Below are positions 47,690-63,276 of a stretch of 64,000 nucleotides of DNA, one piece after another; positions within the stretch are counted from its first letter, which is position 1; every line of letters starts with the position of its first letter. The position numbers were made by a program, and so were the translations under genes. The notes under the pieces were generated by a model. The model saw only the letters and a list, made by a program, of their open reading frames with translations, searched no databases and was not told the origin of the DNA. Source of the stretch: Dermatemys mawii (lineage: Eukaryota > Chordata > Testudines > Dermatemydidae); the NCBI GenBank assembly GCA_007922305.1, contig ML677351.1:15225790-15289789 (forward strand), written 5' to 3'.

Positions 47690-49600
47690 TTTGTCACCTG
47701 GCAAGTTATCTTCTTCCTTTCTTGCGCATTTACCACTCGCTTGCGATTGCCGCATGGGTGTAGAGGCCTGCAGGAGAGTGGCAGACTGCAAAGGGAGAAG
47801 GTCTGCACAGAGGTGGAAGTATGCTGGGGTAGACTTACCCAGTACAGCTGCTATTCAGCCCCAGTTGCATGGCCCAGTGAATCACGAAACTGTTCAAAGT
47901 GATCCTGGTATGCAGCACACACTACCATGAAGGAGATTCAGGTCACGGTATAAGCCTGGCAGGAACCTGTACTCTTGCAGCTAATAGCAAAAGCAGCCCT
48001 TAGTCAAACAGGTCATTCTGCTACACTCTGTCTTCCTCCCTTAACCAATGTTCCTGTTCCAGGAACTGCGACGCAAGTATCTGCTCCCATGCTGTAATTC
48101 TGTCCTCATCTCTGCAGCCTGGCTGTGCCTTTCCACTTTCAGTGAATTCTTCTCTCTTTGGTATTTCACCTATTTGTTGTCCCTGCCCCGAATGTCAACA
48201 ATAAATTCATCATAAAAATGCTTCCTCTAGGATTGGTGTATGATAGTATGGAAACCCAAACTTCCAAAGGAGTGAACGGAAGCTACCAAGATAAAATAGC
48301 CAGTAGAAGTACAAGTTCCTGAAAGGAGATATAAAACAGAACGTTATTGTCACAGTGATTCACAAATAGTTATGTGCATGAGCACCAAAAAAAAAAAAAA
48401 GAAATATCCTTGTGGAATCTCAAGGACAAAAATATGACACTCTGTAAAACTGAACTTCAGTATATTGTGAGAGGAATGCTTCAGATCCTAGAAGCACCAT
48501 GAACACAACCAGCTTAGTTGCAGTGAAAAGAATGAACTGAGAATAATAAATTAAAAATCACAATGGTGTTTAGAAATTGTTGACTTCTTTGCTGCACGGG
48601 GGTGGCCATAATATAGTACATAAGCCTCTCTCTATCATTTTGAAGGACATAACAATTCTTGTGGCTCAGGCTGGTAAAGAGATATTTTATTCCAAGATTC
48701 CAGGGGCAAGCCAGCCATATATGCCACCAAAGTATTAAAACTTATGACTGAACAGCACGTCTATCAGTGGAGTGAGCTGGTGATCTACCAAGGTGGCCCT
48801 GGAAGATATGGCTTTCTGTGAAATATGACTACCTATCTGGAGCTCCTGCTACGGGAAAGGTTTGCAGCTATCAGCACCTGGGACTGGAACAAAATTCATG
48901 GGGGAATCAACTTGATGCTGCATTAGCGTCCGCATGGATTACCGGCTCCCTACGGCTTCCAATACAGCATTTTAAGACTGCTGCAAATGCACACATTAAT
49001 ATGAACATACCGAAGAACTCCATGGTATTCCCCCCCTTATTAGTTTGTAATAACTTTTGCATTGGTTATAAATGGAAATCACTCCCATTCCTATGTTAAC
49101 AACCACCACCATCATGAAGCCGAAAACTTACCAAGCTTGAGTTCTGTCTCTTCTGGTTTTCCTGACAGTTCTTCAGAAGACTACTCCTCGGGGATATCAA
49201 AAAGCTCCTCTGAGGAAGGACTCAGGATATGCTGCAGCTGCTCACTGGCAAAGCCTCCTCAGGGACCAGTTCCAGCACCAATGTTACTTCATTAGCTTGA
49301 TCTAGCACCTGCTGACACCCCTCTAATCCTATACTGGATTCAGGGGTTAGAAGGTCACTATCCCAGCTGACCAGGGCATTGTGAAGTACTGTTGGCTCTA
49401 TGCTAAGCACAGAATCCAGCACCTTGACAAACTCCTTGTAAGTGAGGCTGGTTGACAGAAGTGATGTTCTCATCCCTGGCTTCCTGGTAATCGGTCTTGA
49501 GCCATGTAATTCAATTGCTGCATTGGTGACCTGGCCAGTGAATCCCCAACGTATCCAGCTTCATGGTATTCATTCATGGTATTCTTCCTAAAAATCAAAC
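47690..49600 (-). pseudogene. Probable Myb-like partner pseudogene of the Harbinger element
   Basis: Minus-strand fragments include SLTYKEFVKVLDSVLSIEPT with acidic WDSDLLTPE and LVLELVPEEALP (49222-49473), upstream text near 49620-49680, and a basic-then-charged tail near 47700-48080. This resembles the acidic linker and coiled-coil tail of the Harbinger Myb/trihelix protein. The Myb domain itself is not clear, so the call leans on position and orientation. Confidence 0.5.
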
Positions 49601-50845
49601 GTTTTGCTCACCTCACTCCAGAGATTCACCAAAATCTGGCTGTGCTCCTGCAATCAGGAAGCAGCACACCTGGCAAAGGACTTCTTCTGGTCAATGGCCA
49701 TTGCAAATGCAGACGGTTCACTGAGTTTGCAGTTCAGTGATCAGAATAAAACAGTAGTGTTAGATGTGCTGAGCTGTTGTATTTGAACAAGGGTGGTTGC
49801 TTCCATTCCCTAGGAGTTGAATGGCTAATCTAGGGATAGAGAGGACAAAGAACACCGCCCATGGGATTTTGGAATAGCATTGGTGGACTCTCAGGACCCG
49901 AGTCTGGAAGTCCTGGAACCAAGTTGCATTGACACTGCAAAATGATGTAGTTTTGGCCCAAGTCCCAGCAGGACCTGGACTCAAAACTATCCACCTCGTA
50001 GGGTCCTGGGGTCCAGGCACCAGTCAGACAGAGCTGTGTGTAGACAAAAGGGGGTTTGGGCTCAAGCTGGAGTCTGAGTCCAGGCTTTCACTGCAGTGTA
50101 GACATACCTTAACAGTCTCATGGTCTAGAGGTTAAAAAATAAGGCTGATGCCTGGAAATCACAAATCCTATATACACTTCTAGCTGTCACTAACAAATGC
50201 AACACTTTTTCCTAGTGAAGAATGGGACATAAGCCATCAATTTCAGAAGAATTTAAACTACCACTTAAAGAAGTTTCTAGTTTTTGTGACTGCAAAGATA
50301 ACTTTCCAAATGTGAACTGATGCAGTGTTGTCTATCTTAATCTGTACACAGATAACTTCCCTGCCTGCTGTACGATTGGTAGCTTTCCAAAGAACTCGCA
50401 GTGTAATATTACCAAGATTCTGATAAATTTCACAATTGATACTCAGAATCCCACAGTGCATGAGAGGGATGGGCTACAGCACTCTGGCAAGAATCTACCA
50501 CCATTCCACTTCCCAGCAACAGTGAGTGAGGTGGTTCTTCCTGCTAGGACACTGCCCCAAACTACTAGTCAGAAACTGCAACCCCTCCGATTAAGTTTCT
50601 GACTAGTAGATTTCTGGTAAATTTTTTAAGCCCACTCTACATTATTTTACAAATTAAATATTTTTTTCAGCCAGATTTCATAGCAAGTATTGTACAAAGC
50701 CCTGGACCTATTCAGATACCAGTGAAAAGTTATAGCATTTTATCTGGTTTGTTCTCATTTAAGTAATAGGATAGTGAATGCTATGGGATAGTTAAAAGTT
50801 GAACATTTCAATCAACAATAAAAAAAGTGAAGTAATAGTACTTTA

Positions 50846-53940
<3,095 letters not shown>

Positions 53941-53944
53941 TAAG

Positions 53945-55045
53945 TAATGGCCAACACTGATTTTTCAAGAGCAAATCATGCCAAACCACCCTAATTTCCT
54001 TCTTTAACAGAATAACCAGCATAATGGTGAAGAGGGAGCAGTAGATAGGCTATATGGAGCTTCTGATACAGTCCCACAGGACAGTTTCTACGCAAACTAG
54101 ATGAAGTTATTATAATGTGGGCACACAACTGGTTGAAAGAGCATACTCAGTAGTTATAAACTGTTTCCTGTCAAATTGAAAGGACACATCACAGGGATCT
54201 GTCTTGGGTCTGGAGTTATTCAGTATTTTCATTAACTATTTGGAGGACAGAATGGAAAATACACTTTGAAAATCTGGACAGCAACTGGGAGGGGGTTGCA
54301 AGCAGTCAGGAGGACAGAATAAGAATTCAGTGATCTTAATACATTGGAGAATTGGTCTAAAAATCACCAAGATTAAATTCAATAAATTAAATTAAATAAA
54401 GTGAAAAGTACTTCACTTAAGAAAGAAAAATCAAATACTCAAATACAAAATAGGGAATAACTGGCAAGGCAGTAATACTGCAAAAAGAAACCAAAAAAAC
54501 CAATGCTATTCTGAGGCCTCAGCTGGAGTATAGTGTCCAGTTTTAGGCACCATTCTTTAAGAAAGATGTGAACACAGTGGACAGAGTTCAGAGGAGAGCT
54601 ACAGAAATAATAAGAGAATTAGAAAACATGACCTATGAGGAAAAGTTGAAAAAATTGGGCACGTTTAGTCAGGAGAAGAGAAGGTTGAAGGGGAACATGA
54701 TAATAGTCTCCAAATATGCAAAAGCTTGTTATAAAGAGGCCGGTGATCAATTGTTTTCCATGTCCACAGAAAGTATAGCAAGAAGTTAGCAGTTTACAGC
54801 AAGGGAGTTTTAGGTTAGATATTAGTAAAAACTTTCTAACTACGAGATTAGTTAAGCACTGGAACAGGTTACCTAAGGAAGTTTGTAGAATCCCTATACT
54901 CAAAGGTTTTCAACAACATATTAGAGAAACACCACTGTCGAGGATGGTCTAGGTATATTTAATCACGCCACAGCATGGGGAAAATGGATTGGATAACTTC
55001 TTGAGCTCCTTTCCAGCCCTACAGTTCTATGATTTCTATGATTAC
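53945..55045 (+). mobile_element. CR1 LINE remnant in an ARL6 intron
   Basis: It starts with a tttttcaagagcaaatcatg ccaaacca text, homologous to 2615-2645 of the first CR1. It continues through reverse-transcriptase text (near 54120: tgggcacacaactggttgaa), VDRVQRRATEII and MTYEEKLKKLGTFSQEKRRLKGNMI (54580-54710), and ends ccagccctacagttctatga. Diverged and non-coding. Confidence 0.85.
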
Positions 55046-57058
55046 TGCTAGAATGATTGCTACTACTCTTGCATAATCAATCAATTCAGTAGTCCCATGA
55101 ATATTCACAACTGCAAAACAAACAATTTCTATTATATTTGTTTTATGATGCTATGAGACAGAAATTCAAGATATCTCTTTCCTGGGCCAATGGGAAAATG
55201 GTGCCTTGTAGAAGATCCCAACTTTGATCCCTGGAAACAAGATTACATTCATTTATACAGTGAACTTGCTCTTTCTGCAGCCTTTACTATTATGGGTCAT
55301 TCTCTTCTCTTGGACATTCTGCTTTCTTGGCTGTTGTGGTACTGTCCTCCAACTACTTCCTCTAACTGTTCTTTCTGTGTGTCCTTTTCGTACCAGAGTC
55401 TATCCTTCAGTCCTCTCTTCTTCACCAATCAGCTCTAAAGATCCAACTACAATTTTTATGCTAATGAACTCATTAATTTTGTTGACCAAGTTGTACATAT
55501 TTTGGTTTTACACCAATAAAGCCCCCAGTATCATTCTCATCTGAATTAGCTTCCACAATAACTTTGTTTCTGACCAAGAGGTAGTGTGTAAACAACTTTT
55601 CCTTATGTTGTCAGAATCTTATCCTACAACTTTTCAGTGTGATAGATCCAGCAATCAACAGCCCACTGAACTGCTAAAATATGCCAGACTGGGAACTAAA
55701 ATTAGGCTATCTAGCAGTTTTACTTTAAATTTCCTGCATAGGGTTTGTTCTCATGATTAGTCAGAACATTCACATTACGCAAGTCCATTGGTTTAATTCC
55801 AATATCCCTGGGAAAACCCCCACAAAACCGATTTCAAAATGTAACCTTAGAAATAATCATGAATCTCCCTCCTCATTTACACAGTTCAAATTGTGGCATC
55901 ATTTAACTATCACTACTCCTGGCTGTGAAGTCACAAAAGAAGTTTCTAGTGTTTTTACCTCTTCAGAGCCCAATACAGAGGACTGGTACAGCAGTAACCA
56001 AACAACAAAAAGTTACATTGAAGTAATTCGTGGTCTTAAGGGAAATTTTTTCAGACATTGCAGATGAAAACAAACATGCTATCTATGAACTCTAAGTTTT
56101 GAAATGCCTTTACTGTCCCTCAAGGCAACTACTAACTTCTCTTCCGCCTTGATCAAAAAAGGCCCAATCCAGCTCCTTCTGAGGTGAGTAGGAATCTTAT
56201 CAGATCCTAAGTTTTGATGCTCTCCACAACAGAAGTAAATATTGGCTTATTATACAAATTCCATTTTACTTTTATTCTAGCTATCAATGAGTAAAATGGA
56301 GGAAAATTTACTTAAACTGCAGAATGTCTATAATAACAAGAGTTTCTATGTTTAAAACAATACAACGTAATATGGAGATGGTAGGAAAATACAATCTTCT
56401 CACCTGGATGATTCAGGAGGGTGTCAAGTTCTTCTTTGGCCACAACCATTCTTAATTTATCACTGCTATCAATGACAAAAATAATGGCCTGGCCTTCTCT
56501 GCATAATATAGAAAAGTAAAGAGGCAAATTGGTAAGCGCTCTCAGAAACTTTGACGAACAAAAGCCTTTAAAAAAAATCTTTACTTCTCTCCCATGCAGA
56601 GCTGTTTAGCTATTTCTACAATTTCAGAGAAGATTTTTGCTAGAAACCTTTGCGTCAAGGCCCATTTCTGAAATCTGGCCTTTGGTTAACAATGTAACTT
56701 TTCTGCTATAAAAACTATCAATTTCACATCCCATAAGATTTGTTGTACACAGATCTTTCAGGAAAACCCAGTTCCTTTGCTGAAACACATGAACACCAAA
56801 TGTGGCAATATTGAGTGCTGACACAGCTGGGCCAGCCAGTGTGATAAGGGCTAAACCCTGAAAAATTAAATCTTGAAAAATTACATTAAAATCATAGTTC
56901 TTTAGCTCCTTTTCTACAGAATCTTGTTAAGAGCTCCACTCAGACAAGAACTTGGCTCATCTACAACCAGTTTAACAACTATGTACATGCAGAGTCATTA
57001 AGCTGTGTCAATGGTCTGCATAGATGAATCAAAATGGAAGAGATACCAATGTCTACAC
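55046..57058. other. ARL6 intronic sequence around the 56404 exon
   Basis: Outside the exon, no repeat or RNA gene is recognised. The small frames at 55190-55544 look hydrophobic but have no supporting feature. Confidence 0.4.
56404..56498 (-). CDS. ARL6: ARL6 coding exon (central beta strand and helix)
   Basis: This 95-base exon has a tatgcag acceptor and a gtgaga donor. It completes a Lys codon, encodes [19 protein letters not shown] followed by a helix ending TLLNHP, and ends with one base of an Asp codon. This is the Arf/Arl core after switch II; FVIDSSD is typical of the family. The only difference I see from human ARL6 is Lys for Arg in SSDKLR. The frame joins correctly to the exons at 60726 and 50976. 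Introns on either side are about 4.2 kb and 5.4 kb. Confidence 0.96.
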
Positions 57059-57882
57059 CAATGGTTCTCAAACTTTTTTTTCCCCACGGATCACCTGAAA
57101 ATTGCGGAGGGTCTTTTAGTAATCTTTCCAAATGTTGTTTGTACTGTTAGATAACTATTGTAAAGTGCTTTTGATAAAAGCGCTATATGAAAAACCTTAA
57201 TAATTAACTTTTTTTGTTCTACAAATAAAAGCACACAATTCATATTTTAATATCAGTAGTCTTATCTTTCTAATACAATGGATGTGCCCTCTCTTCCCCG
57301 CCACAGCAGCCACTGAGCTGAGGCTGGGAAGGAGGGCCATCTCTCCCCAGCAGCCACAGCCCTGGAGCTGGGGAAAGTCACCTCTTTCTCTGGCTGCCGC
57401 AGCCCTGCACATCTCAAATTCCCCCCACCTCCTTTCCTCACCCCTTTAACCCCCTCCACCTACCCCTATTCCCCCCAAGGCCACCACCTCACATGTGCAT
57501 CTTCTCCAGAGACCAAGCACCTAATTAATGGAGCCATGCCTGTGCGGCTCCACTAATTAGTTGGATGGCCCTTCATTCTCTCATGTGCAGCTGCCCAGGC
57601 GCTCACCTTAGAGCAGGCCTGCACAACTCGGAAAGCAGCGAGCGCCATATTACTGCCAAAAAAACAGCTGCGGGCGTAAAAGCCCCGCCCTCATCCCCAT
57701 CTGCTTCCCCCTACCCCACCACTTGGCTTGCCCCACCGCTACTCCCCCTCACAGGCCACACAGTGAGCCCGTGCAGGACGCATGTGGCCCCTGGGCCGCA
57801 TGTTGTGCAGGCCTGCCTTAGAGAGAAGTATCAGGGAGGACCACCTGAATGGAGCTCACGGACCACAGTTTGAGAACTTCTG
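57059..57882. mobile_element. hAT-type element with a second hAT nested inside
   Basis: The ends CAATGGTTCTCAAACTTTTT and AGTTTGAGAACTTCTG are inverted. Flanking octamers gtctacac (57051-57058) and gtctaaac (57883-57890) differ at one base. The middle-right part holds a family B hAT (57614-57815). The rest is GC-rich and non-coding. Confidence 0.85.
57614..57815 (-). mobile_element. hAT-type MITE, family B, copy 2 (exact TSD)
   Basis: The ends CAGGCCTGCACAAC and GTTGTGCAGGCCTG are inverted. The octamer ccttagag is repeated exactly at 57606-57613 and 57816-57823. The interior is the reverse complement of 33889-34096. Confidence 0.93.
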
Positions 57883-59983
57883 GTCTAAACCACTGGTATC
57901 TTGGAGAATGCAGACACATTTTCAGTATGCATAATCGATTCAACTAGTGACTTTGTAGACTTAATATTGAGAGTTATTTTTGCTTTATAACAAAGAGAAA
58001 ATTGAAAACGATTTTAACAGTTTATCAATGAATTTTCTGAACTGTATACAAGAAACCCCTATAAATATTTTTGTGTTATACTGAATTTTTTGTAATCTTT
58101 TTCTCTGCATCTTAATCTTCCTTGAACATCAGCTACCAGTATGTTCTTCCCTCTCATCTCCACAACACAACCCAATTCTGAAATTCTTGATCACCTACCA
58201 CTGCCATTGAAGAGAGTGGGAAATTTGGCCAAGTTACGATTGCATGATTAGGTCCACATTTATTGGTGTGTATTGCATAAAAAGCTAAATAAATTGTAAA
58301 TAAATACTTAATATTTGTTGTGAAATGTTCTAGCATATCTAAAACTACTCAAATAAAATATTAACAGCAGGTTTGTACAATAGTACTATAGTGAAATTAC
58401 AATTCTAGCATATATTTACTTACAAAGAAAGAAGATTCTCCCATTTCTCACAGACATGTAGCAAGGGGGCGCGCCCCCCCCACAAAAAAAAGACCAGTAA
58501 CAGAGACAATATTCAAGAGTCAAGATACCATATGCACCATTAAATCAGATTTCAAGTTGTTTATGTACCCTTGAAGAGAGAGGTACAAGTTAGATATGAA
58601 AAAAGTGCAAGTATCAATTACTTGGAAGTACCTACTTATGTGCACAAGTTCTAGATTAGACTTCTAGAATAACTTTGCAAGTACAAAAAAATGGCTGTCG
58701 TGCTTATCTTTATTAGTTTATTATATTGCTTTTCTGTACATTACTTTTAACTGGAATTAAATCCCATATAGATAAAAGAACTGCAGTGGATAGGGAGGAT
58801 ATTGATATCAGAGTGCACTGTATTGTCAGTATTACTGCTAAGAAACTACACTTTTAAACTGTGGACATGATACAAACGAAAACTAACCTATTGCGCACAC
58901 ATTGATTTTCTGCCACATAGGAAATCACTGTATTAAAAACTTGCATTAAGGTGATCCTCCCTCCTGTCATACACTTTGAACTGAATTTTCAAAGCAGCTT
59001 CTAGGAATCTGGCATCCAAATTCCATCCAGATTTGGCACCTAACACCTTTAGACTGCTTTGAAAATCCCAGCCTTAATGCACATACACAAAATACCCATC
59101 TACCTGACAATTTCTCAAACTGCTAATTCATTTTTGTAGGAAAAGCCCTCTATGTTAATCCCCAATTAAAAAAAGAGGAAGAGGAAAAATAAAGACTATT
59201 ACAGCAAAGCTTATCACATAACAAAAACATCAAAATTCAAGCATTCAAAATGGAAAATGAAGGTGACTTGTCTTGCTCACTTTTGGCCTTCATATTCATA
59301 TGAATGATAATAACTGAGAATAGTATGCCAGAGAATATGCCAAAAGAACAGCACAATTTTATTAAGTGCATTTATTTGATTTTTGCCACAACATATAGGA
59401 TAAAAGGCATAAAATTTGTTACGACCCTGATAATTACATAGATGCCTCATTCTTTGAAGCTTTTGCATTACAATTGTCTACAAAAACAGCAGTAAATCAG
59501 CATCGTTTAGGTTCATCCATGCCCCATAAAGTGGATATGAATGTCAGGAAAATGACAAGATATCCAACCTCTACCTCTGTGATTCCCCCTCCCACACACG
59601 CCTTATTTTTTTTTAAGTGTTCAAATCTCTCCTTTTCTACACTGCCCCCGGTGAAATAATAACTAATCCCCATACATATATTTGCTAACAACTGTTCATA
59701 AATCTCCTTATTTTCTACCTCCACATGCTCTCCTATCCCATATTTTATAGTTCTAAGTGAGATGTGTTTTGAATTATTTATACTAAGAATCCAGTATAAA
59801 AACCTGCAGCAAGTATTATGGTTTAACCAGAATCACACAGCTAGACCTAATACAAGCTTGATGTCTCAGTACAAGAATACTTAATGAGACTATCATAATC
59901 ATTATAAAGCACTGGATAACTCCAAGCCAATTAGTTTAGAAGTGGGATGTTGCTTAAACCTTGGTTTAAGAACAATATTCTTA
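57883..59983. other. ARL6 intronic sequence; nothing recognised
   Basis: AT-rich, with a short C/G run near 58468-58480. No repeat or exon could be supported. Confidence 0.45.
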
Positions 59984-60270
59984 GGGTATGTCTACACTGC
60001 ACAGTTGTCACGAAAACTTCTCTCTTTTGTAGGTACTTAACCTCCCCACCCCCCCGCCCCCGCACGCAAGACAAAAGTTTTGCTGATGCAATCAGCAGTG
60101 TGAGCGCTCTTCTGCCAACAAAGCTTATGCTGCTTGCGGGGCTGGAAGTATTTTGTCAGCAAAAGTGATGACAAAATACTGCAAAAGAGTGTTCACACTT
60201 GCTGACTTTTAATGACAAAGCTGTGTTGACACAGCCGTATTGCTAAAAGCTGCGTAGTATAGACAAGCCC
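59984..60270. mobile_element. PIF/Harbinger MITE, family 3 (exact TTA TSD)
   Basis: The ends GGGTATGTCTACACTGCAC and gcgtagtatagacaagccc are inverted. TTA is repeated at 59981-59983 and 60271-60273. The interior (acaaaagttttgctgatgca, gacaaagctgtgttgacaca) is a third family with the same ends. It sits about 0.45 kb from an ARL6 exon. Confidence 0.9.
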
Positions 60271-60408
60271 TTAGTAACAGTAGTAGCATAAGAACCACAT
60301 TCCTTCATGACTCATCTAAGCTGCTTATAAAGCCATCATTACAAATGTTAGGACTAATAATAATCAAAGAGGCTGGTAAAACCACGCTTTCTAATTTTCA
60401 TACATTAT

Positions 60409-60665
60409 AAAACCAGATGAGACCATTGTGATCATCTAGTCCAACCTCCTGTATAACAAAATTAATTCCTGTTTGAACTACATACATACCTTCTAGAGAA
60501 ATATCAAATCTTGACTTAAATTTTTCTAGTTATGGAATCCACCACAACGATTGTTGTGGCAATGGTTAAATACCCTCACTTAAAAACATGCACCTTATTT
60601 CCAGTCCGAATTTGTCTAGCATCAACTCCCAGTTCTTGTAACTTGTTGTATTCTTTCTAGATTTT
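60409..60665 (-). mobile_element. CR1 3' end, antisense
   Basis: It begins ccagatgagaccattgtgat catctagtccaacctcc and continues through cttaaaaacatgcaccttat and agtccgaatttgtctagcat, the reverse complement of a CR1 3' region. It abuts the ARL6 exon donor at 60725. Confidence 0.75.
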
Positions 60666-60724
60666 TAAAAAAGTATTTAGCTACTATTAACAGCAATGTT
60701 TTAAAATTAAAAAAATATTACTCA

Positions 60725-61477
<753 letters not shown>

Positions 61478-61530
61478 AGTCCTTGTCTACACTACAAGCT
61501 AACGTCGACTTTCTAGAGTTTGAATTAAAA
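61478..61530 (+). mobile_element. Truncated PIF/Harbinger MITE end
   Basis: The text agtccttgtctacactacaa gctaacgtcgact matches the left end of a turtle Harbinger-type MITE; the rest is missing. Confidence 0.45.
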
Positions 61531-61739
61531 AAGCCAATGGTATACATTTGATTGTGTGTGTCCCCAGTAAGCGAGACCATTCTGTGACACAATCCACTTC
61601 ACTTATCATTGTTCAAATTGGGAGGAGCAGCCCAAGAAAACAGAAGAACAGATTAAGAAACTAGATTCCAGACATCTATCACCCATAAGCTGCACAGGAT
61701 CATTATCTAGGAACAGGTCAAAAGCAGACAGCACAAATC

Positions 61740-62130
61740 ACACAAACTAAAATTGATGCTGATTAATGCAAGATCTGCCATTAGCAAAACACCAAAACAA
61801 TATGTGACCATATCAGTGAAGAAGGACCTGAAAAAAGCTGCATCACTGAGACCTAGCTGGATGACACCAGGAGCCCTATGCTAGTCCACCCCATTCCTCC
61901 AGAATAATCAGTATGTCACAGAACAAGACAAGAAAGCAGACAGCACTGTATTAATCTCCTTTGCAAACCTCAAATGCAGAGGTCCCTCAAGACAGACAAC
62001 TTTATTCAAATTCATACACATGATGCTAAAAACCAGAGCCAAAGCTAACAGTAACTAGATTTTATGCTAGTTTACAGGCCACCACAGACTCAATGATTCA
62101 TAAAGGAGCTCAGATACCGTTGTATAAAAG
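61740..62130 (+). mobile_element. LINE endonuclease-domain remnant (CR1/L2-like)
   Basis: Plus-strand text gives LMLINARSAISKTP, then a position equivalent to the TETWLDD motif (gagacctagctggatgacac near 61850), and later a segment aligning to the VYRPP motif (ttacaggccaccacagac near 62075). This is the start of the apurinic endonuclease of CR1/L2 ORF2, badly decayed. Confidence 0.6.
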
Positions 62131-63276
62131 CTAGATGAAATATAAGAGTGAACTAAACGTAATAAGTACCACAAAATAGAAAGAAATGTACAAAGAACTC
62201 TGTTTCCCCAGACCAGAACAAAATCAGAGACAGTAAACAAGCCTGCGTTATAACTTGCAAAACTAATTGTACCAGCACAACCCAAAATAGAGAGTCTGTT
62301 TTGAGAAAGAGATAAGAGAGTGACATTGTAAAGCAATTATACGAAGAAACTGCCATTTCTGTTATGCTTTGCTGTGTGTTTCTGCTATTGTGTGACAGAC
62401 GGGCCAAAGAGATTATTGTGATCTGCTACACCCTGAAAGTAGACATGTTAAAGAAAGAATAGAGATAGCGAGATGTATGTTAAGTTAATCAGTTAGAAAA
62501 ATGTATGTGAATGTATGTATGGTTTAGATAATAAAGCAAAGAGGTTACCAGAACCAGCTCAACTACTGTTTCAGCATTGCTGGGCTGAAGAATGCGCAGT
62601 ATGAAGATAACTGAATAACCTCGAAGGACAGGCCTGGATCTGCACAACCTTCATCACATGATGAGGCTGAAGAACTAAGAACAAGATAAAGGAGGTACCC
62701 CACAGTCATCATGAAGAGGCCATCTGCTGATTGACTACCACTTCGAGTGTTGCAACAGCATGACAGAGCACCTTCCATAGACTTGAATGGGGACAGGCTA
62801 CTATAAAAATCTAGCTCAGACAAAGTAAAACGGAGTCTGGTTCTGCTACCATCCATTCTCCAGGGGCATCCATCTGTGCAATGGACAAGGCTCTCCCTAC
62901 CCCCAATCCTTGTGAACAAGCTACCTGGCCAGTAGCTTGCCACAAGCAACGTTTAGGCTGATAACTATAACAATTTTGCAGAACTTCATAGGAATGAATG
63001 AATGAGTGCACGTGCATGTGTGCGTGTGTAGTAGTGAGAAATAGTAATTAAATGTCTCTTCTGTACTTACAATAAACGTGGCATATTTGCCTTCTCCCCC
63101 TTATAAGATCCTACTGGTCTTTATTTGGTACAACATAATACCTTGCTGGCAATGGGGGTGAAATACCCCAGACTACTCATCATTTGACATCAACAAAATC
63201 AACAAGGCTACATTGCCCATTGTGGAAGCTAAGTGTCTTTGATGGGCCATCAACACAAAACTGTCTACTTAGATTA
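62131..63276. other. Non-coding; possible LTR-like repeat
   Basis: A taataaagcaaagaggtt text at 62530 and aataaacgtggc at 63070 recall long-terminal-repeat polyadenylation regions, followed near 63150 by ctggcaatgggggtgaaat. No paired LTR or coding domain is visible, so the class is left open. I see no ARL6 exon. Confidence 0.25.

Larger units (their letters stand above)
45604..50108. mobile_element. Decayed two-gene PIF/Harbinger transposon
   Basis: It starts GGTATATCTACACTGCAAAG and ends actgcagtgtagacatacc; both ends are the Harbinger-type inverted repeat. Flanks are ATA and TTA, a probable but imperfect 3-bp duplication. It contains a transposase pseudogene on the plus strand and a second, convergent pseudogene on the minus strand. 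PIF/Harbinger elements typically carry such a pair: a DDE nuclease and a Myb-like DNA-binding partner. It lies in the roughly 7.1 kb ARL6 intron and is clearly inactive. Confidence 0.8.

Noticed and set aside
55190..55544. Hydrophobic 82- and 106-aa plus-strand frames
   Set aside because: Pyrimidine-rich intron text gives hydrophobic translations; no splice sites, family motif or homologous signature.
62340..63160. Possible endogenous retrovirus LTR with a primer-binding-like sequence after it
   Set aside because: No second LTR, no TG...CA boundaries with a duplication, and no coding domain seen; left as an open note only.
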